A DNA stretch of 64,000 bases, taken from positions 806,001 to 870,000 of the forward strand of contig CAWBRY010000001.1 of assembly GCA_963791295.1 (NCBI GenBank). The letters are read 5' to 3'. Of this stretch, positions 19,340-31,500 are shown piece by piece. This stretch comes from CAWBRY01 sp963791295. Its GTDB lineage: Bacteria > Bacteroidota > Bacteroidia > Chitinophagales > Chitinophagaceae. How positions within the stretch are numbered: the first letter of the stretch is position 1; each line of letters opens with the position of its first letter. The notes below the pieces were generated by a model. It was not told the DNA's origin and ran no database searches. It worked only from the letters and a program-made list of their open reading frames with translations. A program made the translations under genes and the position numbers.

Positions 19340-21295
19340 ATGTCTACGTTTGCCAGGAAATTCGCAGCCATCCTTTTTTGTCTTTCAATAGTCAAGTCCT
19401 CCATTGCACAGGATTCATCCGGCGCTGTAAAAGACTGGACCGTGGTCTCAAAAAAACTGGGCGAAGGAAAGTATGAATTGTCTTTTTCAGCTACTATCCC
19501 CGAAACCTGGCAGGTTTATGCACCAAATCAAATACTATCGGATGTTGGGAGTACCCAACTGCAATTCCCTGATTCAAGTATTCTCCTGGATTCCAACTTC
19601 ATTGTAACAGGAAACCCCAAAAAAATAGTCAGTCCCATATTCGAAGGCCAATCGATCAGCGTTTATGAATCAAATGTGGCCTGGAAAGCAAACATCAAGA
19701 TCACGGGAGCAGTTCCTGCGAGGCTTCAAGGCACACTCTTATATACTTACGGACGGAATGATGAGTTTTATCCAACCACTGCATATTCATTTGTAGTTGC
19801 CCTGGAAGGAGGCCTGGAATCAACAGCTCGAATAAAAATCCCTTCTATCGACATCAATGCTCCGGCAAACAGTTGCGGTGATTCCGGAACAAAGAACAAA
19901 AGCATATTCGCGATATTCCTGTTGGGAATTCTGGGAGGCTTGATTGCATTACTGACGCCTTGCGTATTTCCAATGATCCCGGTTACAGTCACTTTCTTTA
20001 CCAAGAAATCGCACGATAGAAAAAAAGGAGTAATGAACGCCTCTTTCTATGGGTTCTTTATTTTTCTGATCTATGTATTGATCACTATTCCATTTCATAT
20101 AGCCAGTAAGACCATCAGCCCCGAGATCTTCAATAATATTTCTACAAATGTTGTCCTAAATATTTTCTTCTTTGTGATTTTTGTCGTTTTTGCGTTATCG
20201 TTTTTTGGTTTGTTTGAAATTGGGCTGCCCTCGAGCCTGGCCAATAAAGCCGATTCGAAATCCGGCATTGGCAATATCGCAGGCATATTTTTTATGGCAG
20301 GCACGCTCGCCATTGTCTCCTTTTCTTGCACCGGGCCTATCCTTGGAACTCTATTGACAAATGTCGCGGTGGAAGGCGCCTGGCCACTCACCGCAGGTGC
20401 GGCCGGCTTTGGACTGGCACTGGGCCTGCCTTTCGCGCTCTTCGCCATGTTCCCTCATTGGTTGCAAGCCCTGCCCAAATCCGGCGGATGGATGACCAAT
20501 GTAAAAGTGATATTGGGTTTTATCGAGCTGGCCCTGGCCGTGAAATTTTTATCCAATGCCGACCTCGTCAAACAATGGGGATTGATAAAACGTGAAACCT
20601 TTATCGCACTTTGGGTGGTCATTGGCGTTTGTATTGTCCTCTACCTGATTGGAAAGATTCGATTCAAGCACGATCGGGAGATAAAGCGATTTTCAATCAC
20701 CAGGATTGTTTTCATATTGATATTCCTGGGCATCACTGTCTATTTAATTCCCGGCATGACCAATTCAAAAAATGCCAATCTAAAATGGATCAGCGGATTT
20801 CCGCCCCCGTTTTGTTATAGTATTTATTCAAATCCGGTGAATTGTAAAAGAGGTTTTAAGCCTCTGGAAGATTACGAGCTGGCATTGACAAAAGCGAGGG
20901 CTGAAAAAAAGCCTATCCTGATTGATTTTACGGGATGGGCCTGCGTGAACTGCCGTAAGATGGAAGAAAGCGTTTGGACGGATCCGTTAGTCGATAGTTT
21001 GATGCACAAAGAATTTGTTGTTGTCTCGTTGTATGTGGACGAACGCCGCAATCTACCATCAACGGAACAGACCGTTTTTAAGACCTCTTCCGGAGCAAAC
21101 AAATCAATTATAAAGGTGGGCGATAAATGGGCAACCTTTCAGACCGAAAATTTTGGTGCAACCTCACAGCCACAATATGCTATTCTTAGCCTGGAGGAAA
21201 AGGCACTGACAAGGACCAAGTACTATACTCCCGATGCAAAGGAATTTGCGAACTGGTTAAAATGCGGGCTAGAAGCTTTTCAAAAAAATAAGTAA
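19340..21295 (+). CDS. dsbD: Thiol:disulfide interchange protein DsbD
   Basis: Carries electrons from cytoplasmic thioredoxin across the inner membrane to periplasmic thiols. Three parts are seen in 651 residues: signal peptide (1-23) and an N-terminal alpha-like domain (to about 175); eight membrane segments (about 190-475) with the paired transport cysteines Cys208 in TPCVFP and Cys330 in FSCTGP; and a C-terminal thioredoxin-like domain with Cys535 and Cys538 in ACVNC. The N-terminal domain shows no obvious Cys pair, so the small DsbD-alpha protein encoded just upstream may supply that function. The stop is four bases from the convergent sigma-factor gene. Confidence 0.93.
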   Translation: MSTFARKFAAILFCLSIVKSSIAQDSSGAVKDWTVVSKKLGEGKYELSFSATIPETWQVYAPNQILSDVGSTQLQFPDSSILLDSNFIVTGNPKKIVSPIFEGQSISVYESNVAWKANIKITGAVPARLQGTLLYTYGRNDEFYPTTAYSFVVALEGGLESTARIKIPSIDINAPANSCGDSGTKNKSIFAIFLLGILGGLIALLTPCVFPMIPVTVTFFTKKSHDRKKGVMNASFYGFFIFLIYVLITIPFHIASKTISPEIFNNISTNVVLNIFFFVIFVVFALSFFGLFEIGLPSSLANKADSKSGIGNIAGIFFMAGTLAIVSFSCTGPILGTLLTNVAVEGAWPLTAGAAGFGLALGLPFALFAMFPHWLQALPKSGGWMTNVKVILGFIELALAVKFLSNADLVKQWGLIKRETFIALWVVIGVCIVLYLIGKIRFKHDREIKRFSITRIVFILIFLGITVYLIPGMTNSKNANLKWISGFPPPFCYSIYSNPVNCKRGFKPLEDYELALTKARAEKKPILIDFTGWACVNCRKMEESVWTDPLVDSLMHKEFVVVSLYVDERRNLPSTEQTVFKTSSGANKSIIKVGDKWATFQTENFGATSQPQYAILSLEEKALTRTKYYTPDAKEFANWLKCGLEAFQKNK

Positions 21296-21299
21296 TCAG

Positions 21300-21881
21300 C
21301 TACAGTGCAATCTGCTTCTGGGTCATCAGCTTGCGCAGATTGATCAGACCATAGCGCATACGGCCCAAAGCCGTGTTGATGCTGCAATCGGTCATCGCTG
21401 CAATCTCTTTAAAGCTCATGTCCGCATAATGACGCAAAATGATGACTTCGCGCTGGTCCTCGGGCAGGCGTTGAAGCATATCGCGCACGCGGTCGTGGCT
21501 TTGCCGCTTCATCATTTTAGTCTCAGCGCTGTCTTCTGAGAAGTTAAGTACTTCGAAGATGTCTTTGTCTTCGCCATTGCGGATGATGGGAGTGCGTTTG
21601 ACCTTGCGGAAATGGTCCACGCATAAATTATGGGCAATTCTCATTGCCCATGGCAGGAACTTTCCTTCTTCGGTGTAGCGACCGCTTCGCATGGTGTCGA
21701 TAATGCGGATGCATACATCCTGAAAAATGTCTTCAGCAAGGTACTTGTCTTTAACCAGGAATAAAATGGACGAGTAGAGTTTATCCTTATGTCTAAGTAC
21801 AAGGGTCTCTAGAGCGTCGAGATTGCCATCTTTGAACAGATGGATTAATTCGTGGTCAGTCTTCTTGTTAATAGCTTTCAT
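21300..21881 (-). CDS. ECF-type RNA polymerase sigma factor
   Basis: Alternative sigma-70 family factor of 193 residues. Region 2 (about 25-95) has the AEDIFQDVCIRI and PWAMRIAHNLCVDHFRK motifs; region 4 (about 130-185) is a helix-turn-helix with LPEDQREVIILRHYADMSF and the IAAMTDCSINTALGRM recognition segment. No anti-sigma gene is adjacent. The sequence resembles a conserved Bacteroidota ECF factor found widely without a dedicated anti-sigma, but that is from memory. It converges on dsbD and diverges from uvrA. Confidence 0.92.
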   Translation of the reverse strand: MKAINKKTDHELIHLFKDGNLDALETLVLRHKDKLYSSILFLVKDKYLAEDIFQDVCIRIIDTMRSGRYTEEGKFLPWAMRIAHNLCVDHFRKVKRTPIIRNGEDKDIFEVLNFSEDSAETKMMKRQSHDRVRDMLQRLPEDQREVIILRHYADMSFKEIAAMTDCSINTALGRMRYGLINLRKLMTQKQIAL

Positions 21882-22156
21882 AAACTTCTGCTAGTTTTTT
21901 TATGCCTGTCTGACAACTGCAGAAAGGCAGGTGGTCATTCGAAATCAGAATTTGGGATAAAAAATGGATTAAAAAAACGGCGTAGAAGTGTATGCGATAG
22001 GCGAGATGAGTTTTTGGTAATTCATGTTTTTTGGATATTGGACTTTAAAAATAGAGCATTTCATGAGAAAACCAAACATTTGTCAATGGCGAAACCCGGC
22101 CCTTTAGCTAAAAATGTGTTAATGATTAAGGCTGAAGTTTGCGTCTGATAAGGATT

Positions 22157-22164
22157 TACCTTTG
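22157..22164 (+). promoter_or_regulatory. Putative -7 element of uvrA
   Basis: TACCTTTG matches TANNTTTG exactly. A TTTG lies 15 bases upstream, closer than usual. The likely uvrA start ATG is only 11 bases downstream, so the message would have a very short leader. No LexA-type palindrome was recognised. Confidence 0.4.
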
Positions 22165-22175
22165 TGCCCCCCAGG

Positions 22176-25037
22176 ATGGAAAAAACGATAAAAGGGAAAA
22201 ACCCCTCAAAAATACCGACCGTAAATTCCGCAAATGACATTCTTATTAAGGGTGCCCGAGTGCACAATCTTAGGAATATCACTGTTAAAATTCCCAGGAA
22301 TCAGCTGACCGTAGTCACGGGTGTCTCAGGATCAGGGAAATCTTCGCTTACCATAGATACCTTATACGCCGAGGGCCAACGGCGTTATGCTGAAAGCCTT
22401 AGCGCTTACGCCCGCCAGTTCCTAAACCGGATGAATAAACCGGATGTGGATTATATCAAAGGCCTTTGCCCGGCGATTGCCATCGAACAAAAGGTTGTTT
22501 CCCGCACTCCCCGCAGTACCGTGGGAAGTATGACGGAAATATACGATTACCTCCGTTTGATGTATGCGAGGATCGGAAAGACAATTTCACCTATCTCCGG
22601 CAGAGAAGTAAAAAAGGATGATGTAACTGACGTACTGAATACAATCACTGGCCTGGGAAAGGGGCAAAGAGTTTACATCCTCGCAACTTTCAAGCAACAT
22701 ACTAACCGGGATATTAAAGAGGAATTGAATATCCTGGTTCAAAAAGGTTTTTCCAGAGTGTACAGCAGAGAAAGCGACGCGTATACTGCGGAAAAAGGAT
22801 CTATACACCGGATTGAAGACCTTGTAGAGTTACCTGATAAAAAGCTAAAAGGTTTATTAAAAGAAAGTAAGTCCGGCTTTTATATACTGGTCGACCGGAT
22901 CGTTGTTAAAGATTTTGATGATGATGACAAGCATCGGTTGGCCGATTCCATTTCCACTGCCTTTTATGAAGGCGAGGGGGATGTTTACCTGGAACTGCTG
23001 GGCAATGACCCATCTCTGCTTCACTTCAACAACCGCTTTGAGATGGATGGACTTCAATTTGAAGAACCGGTTCCCAATCTATTTTCTTTCAACAATCCTT
23101 ATGGCGCCTGTCCAACCTGCGAAGGTTTCTCACAAGTCCTGGGCATTGATAGCGATTTGGTCATTCCGGACCGCCGACTCAGTGTTTATGATGGGGCTGT
23201 CGCGCCATGGAAAGGAGAGAAGCTAGTCTGGTGGAAGGATCAATTTATTAAAGGAGCCAAAAAATTTAATTTTCCCGTGCATAAACCTATTGCGGATCTT
23301 ACCGAAAAGCAATACCAGGTTTTATGGGAAGGCAATGAGCATGCCCAGGGCATTCACGATTTTTTTAAGGACGTAGAAAGACAACTTTACAAAGTTCAGT
23401 ACCGCGTTTTGTTGAGTCGCTATCGGGGAAGGACACTTTGTCCCGATTGTAAAGGGTACCGGCTAAGAAAGGAAGCTTTGTATGTAAGAGTCAACGGCAG
23501 GCATATTGCCGAATTGGGTGAGTTGCCGGTGAAAGACCTCAAAGTATGGTTTGATGAGCTGGACAAAGACCTTGGATCAACAGATAAACAAGTCGCAAAG
23601 CGAATACTTCTCGAGATACACCATCGATTGAATACATTGTTGAGTGTTGGGCTCGGTTATTTAACGTTGAATAGATTGGCGAACTCCCTGAGTGGAGGGG
23701 AGAGCCAACGCATACAATTGACTAGAAGTCTGGGAAGCAATCTTACCAATTCCCTGTACATATTGGATGAACCATCGATAGGGCTTCATTCAAGAGATAC
23801 GGCTAACTTGATCAAGGTATTAAAGGAATTGAGAGATTTAGGAAATACGGTAGTCGTGGTAGAACATGACGAGATGATGATGCGTGAAGCCGATCATATT
23901 ATTGATATGGGACCACTGGCATCTCACCTGGGTGGCGATGTCGTTGCCGAAGGCGACTATGATGCCATCGTTTCCAATTCGAACAGCCTCACTGGCAAAT
24001 ATTTGAACGGTGATTTAAAAATTGATCCTCCAAAAAATGTACGCAAATGGAATTGTTCGATCAAACTGGAGGGAGCGAGGCATAATAATCTGAAGAACAT
24101 AACAGTTGAATTTCCATTGAATGTAATATGTGCGATCAGCGGAGTCAGTGGAAGCGGCAAGACTACCCTGGTAAAGCAAATTCTCTTTCCGGCGTTGAAT
24201 AAGATTAAGGGAGAGTTTGCCGATAAAGTAGGTTTTTATAAAAGCCTGCAAGGAGATATCGATAGCATTGGACAAATTGAAATGGTAGATCAGAATCCGA
24301 TCGGAAAATCTTCGCGAAGCAACCCGGTCACTTATATAAAAGCGTATGATGAGATCCGCGAACTGTATGCGCGCCAACCATTGAGTAAGATGCGCGGCTT
24401 TCTTCCCAAGCATTTTTCTTTTAATGTGGACGGTGGCCGATGTGATACGTGCAAGGGTGAAGGAGAGCAGATTGTAGAAATGCAGTTTCTTGCAGATGTT
24501 CACCTCACTTGTGAAGCTTGCGGTGGCAAAAAATTTAAGGAAGAGGTCCTTGATGTTCAGTACAAAGAAAAAAACATTGCCGATGTATTGGAAATGAGTG
24601 TAGATGAGGCGCTCAATTTCTTTTGGGATGAAAAAAATCTCGCAAGAGCCATTCAACCATTGAGCGATGTGGGATTGGGATATATCAAACTCGGGCAATC
24701 GTCCAATACATTGTCCGGTGGCGAAGCTCAACGTGTAAAGCTGGCTTCATTTTTAGGGAAGGGAAAAAGCAGTAACAAGATCCTCTTCATATTTGATGAA
24801 CCCACAACGGGCCTCCATTTTCACGACATTAAAAAATTGCTGACTTCCTTCGGTGCATTGATAGAACAAGGACATTCGATTATTGTTATCGAGCACAATC
24901 TCGATGTCATTCGTTCTGCAGATTGGGTTCTTGATCTAGGTCCGGACGCAGGTGACAATGGAGGTGAGTTAGTTTATGCCGGCATTCCTTCTGGTCTAAA
25001 AAAAGAAAAAAGAAGTTTTACGGGTAAATATCTCTGA
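22176..25037 (+). CDS. uvrA: Excinuclease ABC subunit A
   Basis: DNA-damage recognition ATPase of nucleotide excision repair. I prefer ATG 22176 over GTG 22164: the GTG overlaps the -7 box. The protein then has 953 residues. Two ABC modules are seen: Walker A GVSGSGKSS at 49-57 and again GVSGSGKTT in the second half; LSGGESQRI and LSGGEAQRV signatures; Walker B ILDEPSIGL and IFDEPTTGL. Zinc-type cysteines occur in ACPTC, LCPDC and CDTC/CEAC. The first Cys-x2-Cys of the amino-terminal zinc module of E. coli UvrA (CPIC) is absent, replaced by NNRFEMDG. Single gene, no operon partner. Confidence 0.96.
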   Translation: MEKTIKGKNPSKIPTVNSANDILIKGARVHNLRNITVKIPRNQLTVVTGVSGSGKSSLTIDTLYAEGQRRYAESLSAYARQFLNRMNKPDVDYIKGLCPAIAIEQKVVSRTPRSTVGSMTEIYDYLRLMYARIGKTISPISGREVKKDDVTDVLNTITGLGKGQRVYILATFKQHTNRDIKEELNILVQKGFSRVYSRESDAYTAEKGSIHRIEDLVELPDKKLKGLLKESKSGFYILVDRIVVKDFDDDDKHRLADSISTAFYEGEGDVYLELLGNDPSLLHFNNRFEMDGLQFEEPVPNLFSFNNPYGACPTCEGFSQVLGIDSDLVIPDRRLSVYDGAVAPWKGEKLVWWKDQFIKGAKKFNFPVHKPIADLTEKQYQVLWEGNEHAQGIHDFFKDVERQLYKVQYRVLLSRYRGRTLCPDCKGYRLRKEALYVRVNGRHIAELGELPVKDLKVWFDELDKDLGSTDKQVAKRILLEIHHRLNTLLSVGLGYLTLNRLANSLSGGESQRIQLTRSLGSNLTNSLYILDEPSIGLHSRDTANLIKVLKELRDLGNTVVVVEHDEMMMREADHIIDMGPLASHLGGDVVAEGDYDAIVSNSNSLTGKYLNGDLKIDPPKNVRKWNCSIKLEGARHNNLKNITVEFPLNVICAISGVSGSGKTTLVKQILFPALNKIKGEFADKVGFYKSLQGDIDSIGQIEMVDQNPIGKSSRSNPVTYIKAYDEIRELYARQPLSKMRGFLPKHFSFNVDGGRCDTCKGEGEQIVEMQFLADVHLTCEACGGKKFKEEVLDVQYKEKNIADVLEMSVDEALNFFWDEKNLARAIQPLSDVGLGYIKLGQSSNTLSGGEAQRVKLASFLGKGKSSNKILFIFDEPTTGLHFHDIKKLLTSFGALIEQGHSIIVIEHNLDVIRSADWVLDLGPDAGDNGGELVYAGIPSGLKKEKRSFTGKYL

Positions 25038-25539
25038 ATGAAAATATAAGAGCGATTTTATTTTGCCAACGTCCGCATCTCTTTTTTAGTCATTTTTTCA
25101 TCGTTTTGTGTTTTTAAGAAGTTTTCCTATAAATAATAGAGTGTTTCTGCTCACTGGATATGCGCGACCTGAGTATAGAATTCCTTTGTTTCCGAAGAAT
25201 CAATTCGTTGTGAGTCATATTGACATAGTAAGTTTACGATTTATCGCTAAATAAAAACTCTTATAAAACCCCTATAACTTCTTATACGCATCTTTTTGAC
25301 CTTCAGCGAATCACGCCACTTGTTTAAGTGCATCCCCTTAGATAATTTTAAGGGTGATGTAGATCCAATTAGAAAAATGGCTTTAATGGTCATAAAGGCA
25401 CTATTAATCAGTGACATTGTCTAAAGATTGGATGTATGATGAAATGGAATCGAATTAATCATCCCTGAAATTTAGTTACCGTGCCAATGAGATGTTATGA
25501 TCCTATTTCGTGGTCTGGAATTTTGCAATCCAATGATCG
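25038..25539 (+). other. Intergenic region uvrA / beta-strand-repeat gene
   Basis: 502 bases, AT-rich, with no open frame resembling a protein, no tRNA and no strong hairpin. It must contain the promoter of the giant surface-protein gene; I found no convincing box pair. Confidence 0.5.
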
Positions 25540-28500
25540 ATGAAAAGGGGAACAATTAGTTTTTATTTTCCTACTCTAAGAAGACTTGATCCATTCAAAT
25601 CTTCGGGCATTCGCTGCCTTGCATTGATCATTTGTTCATTGTCTGCTTTTTCTCTCATTTCAAATCCAATTCATGCTCAAGTTGACCGCTATGCAGTAGC
25701 TAGTGGCAACTGGAATCAAACGTCGACATGGGCGGCTAGTTCGGGCGGTGCGCCTGGTGCTTCTGTTCCGGTAGCAGGAGATTTTGTTTTTATTGGTGAC
25801 ATAGCTCCGGGAATCTCTGTGACGATACCGGGTGGATATAATGCGGCTTGCGCAACATTGGCAATAGGGGCTTCCACGAACGCTTCAAACAGTCTCACTC
25901 TTTCAGGCACGACATCCATCTTAAACGTTTCGGGCAACCTTACTATTAACCGGCCTTCTGTATCGAATACAAATGCATTTAACGTCAATGCAGGAACAGC
26001 AACGGTAGGAGGAACTTTGACATTGGCAGGTTCGGCAACTGCTGCAGATCTCATTTCAAAAATTGCGGTCACCACCGGTACTCTTACGATATCAACGGAT
26101 TTGGTTTTCGTTACGGGAAACGCTGCTTCGAACATTCTTGATTTGAGTGGAGGCGCAGCTACTTTGAATCTGGGAGGAGCATTCACAGGGACGGCAGGCA
26201 CATTTCTTTCCGGTACTTCGAGCACTGTAGTGTACAATAAATCCGGCGCACAAACTATCGCCGGAGCATTTGGGGTTTACAATAATCTCACGTTAAGTGG
26301 GAGTGGAGCAAAGACAACGACAGGCATCACTGTCAATAACATACTTTCCATGCAAGGCAGTGCGACAACCACCGGTACAGTCGCAACGTATGGGGCGGCC
26401 TCAACATTGGAATATGCGGGTTCGGCGCTGCAGATCACAGGAACAGAATTCAGAACTCCGTGGACCGGAACAGGAGGCGTCATTATCAATAATTCAAATG
26501 GGGTACGACTCAATGCGACAAAGACGATAACTCGCGGACTAACAATTTCCGCCGGTCAATTTGATTTGAATGCCTTTGCACTAACTGTTGGAAATCTGCA
26601 GGGAGCAGGAACAATTACCAGCGTACCCGCCGGCGCAGTGACGTTGACAGTAGGAACTGACAACCTTAGCACAACGTTTTCGGGAATCATACAGAACGGA
26701 AGTGGAACGCTTGCACTCGCAAAAAATGGAACAGGTGTTCTAACGCTGACAGGAAGCAATTCCTATTCGGGCGTAACGACCATCAATGCAGGCACCCTTA
26801 AGTTGGGCGCAGCCGGTGATGCTGCCAATACGCCACTGGGTACAGCAGTGGCTGGCACATCGATCATAGCCGGAGCAGTACTTGATCTAAATGGATTTTC
26901 ATTAGGAACGTCAGAGCCACTCACTCTGCGAGGGACTGGAATCTCCAGTAGCGGAGCAATGATAAATAGTTCTTCCACCGACGTTACTTACAGCGGATTA
27001 ATCACTCTCGGTGCAGCGTCCAGTATCATCGCTGATGCCGGCGACATTAATATCACTAATTCCGGGACTATCACGGGAGCAGGCTTTGGGCTAACAATAG
27101 GAGGGAGCGGAGAGGGAAGTCTATCAAGTATCATCGGCACAACAACAGGCACGCTCACGAAAAGTGGTAGTGGAACCTGGACCTTATCAGGCGCTAATAC
27201 GTTTACAGGCGTAGCGACTATTGGTGCGGGTATGTTGAAGCTAGGTGCATCTACCAGCATATTGGGAACTATAGCAAATCTAACCACTGTTTCCAGCGGC
27301 GCCGTTTTGGATCTTAATGGATTTACTTTATCCACTGCAGAAACGCTGACGCTAAATGGCACTGGCATTTCAAACAGTGGTGCATTGACAAATACTTCAG
27401 CCACAACTGTGGATTATAGCGGCTTATTAAGACTGGGTAGCTCGAGCAGCATTGTTGTCAACAATGGCAACATAAACCTGACTGCGACCGGCACAATAAC
27501 AGGAGCAGGGTTTAACTTATTACTGGATGGTAGTGGCGATGGCATTCTTGCCAATATCATTGGAACGACGACCGGGAGTGTGACCAAGACTGGATCAGGA
27601 ACCTGGACTTTTTCTGCAGCCAATACCTATACGGGTGCTACGACGGTTTCCGCGGGGACGTTGAAAATTGCGATTGTCGGCGGTGGAATCCCTAATTTAA
27701 GTGCATTGACAGTTGATGGTACATTGGATCTTAATGGCAATGACGAAGTTGTTGGTTCTGTAGCTGGATCAGGAACAGTGACAAGTACTGCAGCAGGCAC
27801 GATTACTTTTTCTGCCGGAGGCAATAATGCAAGCACCACCTTCTCCGGGTTGATACAGGATGGTAATGCAACTGTAGCATTTACCAAGAATGGCACGGGT
27901 ATATTAATCCTTTCAGGAAATAATTCTTATTCAGGATTGACGACTATTAGTGCAGGCACGATTAGGCTCGGCTCTGCAGGTAATGCAACCGACAGTCCGC
28001 TAGGTAATGCCACTAATGGCACAACCATCACATCCGGGGCAACCCTGGATCTGAACGGGTATACTTTAGGGATTGCCGAATCACTAATCTTAAGAGGCAC
28101 AGGTGCATTGAATGTAGGCGCATTGACAAACAGTTCTGCTACCGCCGTCACCTATAGTGGACAATTGACTCTTGGGGCAGCAACCAGCATCATCATCAAT
28201 GCAGGTGATATGAATCTTACAAATACCTCCCCAATAACAGGTGCAACATTCGCTCTTACACTAAGCGGTTCAGGCAACGGAACTTTTGCTGGTGCACTTG
28301 CTACCGGTACAGGTACGCTGACGAAGAGTGGCAGCGGAACGTGGACACTATCCGGAGCCAGTACTTTTACCGGCGCTACCAGCATCAATGCCGGAATGAT
28401 CAAGTTGGGTGCATCTACCAGTGTTTTCGGAACTATTGCCGGGATAACCACTGTCGCTACCGGAGCAGTCCTGGATTTAAATGGATTTACTATTTCTTCA

Positions 28501-31500
28501 GCCGAACCACTCACATTAAACGGGACTGGTATTTCGGGAAGTGGAGCACTGACAAATACATCCGCCACGAATGTCGACTATAGCGGATTGTTGAGATTGG
28601 GAAGTGCAACAAGTATTGTGGTGAATAATGGGGATATCAATCTTACAGCCACGGGCGTCATGATCGGCCCCGGATTTAGCCTGGTTTTAGATGGATCCGG
28701 CAATGGAAATATTTCAAACAATATCGGCACCACAACCGGAACGGTTACAAAAAATGGAACTGGTACCTGGACATTTTCAGGCGCTAATAGTTATACCGGA
28801 GCAACATTTATCAATGCAGGTATATTGAAGATAGGAATCGTCGGTGGTGGAATACCGAACACGAGTGCCGTTACCGTTACTTCAACATTAGACCTCAATG
28901 GAAATGATGATGTCGTTGGTTCGATCACAGGTGCCGGGACTATAACCAGTAGTAGTTCGGGAACAATCACGCTCGCTGCAGGGGGGAATAACAGCAGCAC
29001 TACATTTTCCGGATTGATCGAAGATGGAAGTGCAACAGTTGCGTTTACAAAAAATGGTACGGGTATTTTGACCCTTACGGGAGATAATTCTTATTCCGGG
29101 CTAACCAGCATTGCCGCGGGCACAATCAAACTCGGCTCAGCCGGTGATGGAACTAATAGTCCAATTGGCAATGCAAACATGGGTACCTCTATCACTTCAG
29201 GCGGCGTCCTCGATCTGAATGGATATACTTTAAGTATTGTGGAAGCACTTACTCTAAGAGGAACGGGAATCGCCAGTGGCGGCGCGCTTACCAATAGCTC
29301 ACTCACCGATGTCAGTTATAGTGGTTTATTGACGCTGGGAGCTGCATCCAGTATTATTACAAATGCGGGAGATATCGACATCTTAAATACAGGCGTAATT
29401 ACCGGAGCAACTTTCGCATTGACTATTGGAGGTTCTGGTAGTGGAACACTTGCGAGTATTATCTCTACTACAACAGGCACGCTCACCAAAACCGGGGTTG
29501 GAACCTGGACCTTATCCGGTGCCAATACTTATACCGGTGCAACAACCATTAGCGCGGGCATATTAAAGCTGGGAGCGTCTACCAGCGTGTTGGGAACGAT
29601 AGCTGGTATTACGACTGTATCAAACGGTGCCGTTCTGGATCTAAATGGATTTACCCTTTCTACCGCTGAACCGCTAACACTCAACGGTAGCGGTATCTCG
29701 AACGGAGGTGCCTTAACTAATAATTCATCGACCTTTGTTAACTATAGTGGTTTATTGAGGTTGGGTAGTTCCAGTACTATTGTGGCAAGTAATGGCAATA
29801 TCAATTTTACAGCCCTTGGAACTGTTATTGGCGCAACGTTTGATCTAACCATCGACGGTCCCGGCAACACTATTCTTCCCAGCATTATCGGGACCACCTC
29901 GGGTGAGATTATCAAGAATGGAGCTGGAACACTGACCCTATCGGGCAACAATACGTTTACGGGTGGCACAACGCTAAATGCAGGTGGTTTAAATATAAAT
30001 AGCACTCAAGCGCTTGGCACGGTTGCCGGGACGTTCACCATTAATGGAGGCACCATCGACAATTCCACTGGCAGTGCCATCACGACATTGAACAACCCAC
30101 AGATCTGGAATGCGAGTTTCACTTTCTTAGGAACCAGAAATCTAAATCTTGGAAATGGAGCGATTACCATCAATTCAGACCTTACTATTACAACCGATGC
30201 AAACACACTGACGGCTGGTGGCGTAATTTCAGCTGGAGCATATGATCTGGTAAAGGCAGGCGCCGGTTCTTTAAATTTTGGAGCCAGTGCCGTAACTCTT
30301 AAAAGTCTAACTATTAATGGAGGCACACTCACCTCTACCTCCGGAACATTAAATATTGCAGGAGACTTTGAAAACAATGGAACCTTTGTACACAATAGCG
30401 GGCTGACCAATTTTAATGGAAGCGTTGCGCAAAATATTGGAGGAAGTTCCACAACTACCTTCAACAATCTCACTTTGAATAATGTGAATGGAGTAACATT
30501 GAACAATAATGCCAATGTAAATAGCACATTGACCATGACCGATGGTAAACTGGAGATAACACCCGGCTCAACGCTGAATATTGTTTCGGGGAATGCGATC
30601 GCAGGTTCGGGATTCGGCGTAAGTAAGCATGTCGTTACGCAGGTAAATACGAGTACCAATGCTAAAGGTTTTCTTCGCATCGGCGGATTTACGGGAAGTC
30701 TGACTTTTCCCATTGGAAACGGGACTTATTATATGCCCGTCCTGTTAAATGCCAGCGGCTCCAATGATTTCAACGTGTGTGTATTCCAGGGAGCGACGCA
30801 AACCGGCGAACCGAACGGACCCGCATTCAGCGCATTAACTCAGTTATTTATTGTGGATGCGTGTTGGGTAATCAACAGAAACAATGGTAGCTCCAGTACT
30901 ACGCTACAAGTGAACTGGCCCGATGCCCTCGAAGGCTCAGCATTTCAGGGCCTCACTAATAGTGAGATTGGTATTTCGCGTTATGATGGATCAACCTGGG
31001 ATCCTGCCTCTGGAGTGGGCAACCAGGTATCGGATTATTCAACACGAAACTCTTTGATCGCATTCCGGGCTTTTGGGGTGGGTAAGGTAGGCGTGCCTCT
31101 GGCATTAAATTTCAAAAATATTAAAGCCTTTGGCCTCAATAAAGGAGTGGAGGTAGATTGGGAAATCCTAAATGAAACGGAGGTTGATCATTATGAGATC
31201 CAGCGTTCCGGCGACGGCACTCTGTTCAACACGGTGGGACGAGTGGTGCCTGCAACGAATAATTTTAACGAAGCCAATTACTCCTGGATAGATATAAATG
31301 CTTCCGGCCAAACTTACTTCTATCGCATCAAAGCAGTCAATAAAGACGGTAAGGTGGTATATAGTACGATCGTAAGAATCGATCTGCAAAAAATATCCGC
31401 AGCACTAACCATTTATCCAAATCCTGTCCAACGCAATCATGCAATTTCTTTGGCAGGTGAACTGCAAAAAGGAAATTATGTCATTTATATATTCAGCAGC

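Noticed and set aside
24015..24731. 238-codon minus-strand frame inside uvrA
   Set aside because: Fully overlaps conserved UvrA sequence and shows no domain of its own.
26761..29950. CRISPR-like or satellite repeat array
   Set aside because: Repeats are coding, in frame, of long period and divergent, which fits a beta-helix protein and not a CRISPR array.
30006..30713. Long antisense frame (235 codons) within the giant surface-protein gene, with others like it at 25716-30005
   Set aside because: They mirror the Ser/Thr/Gly/Ala-rich repeats, whose reverse strand rarely gives stops. Val/Pro-rich products have no domain features.
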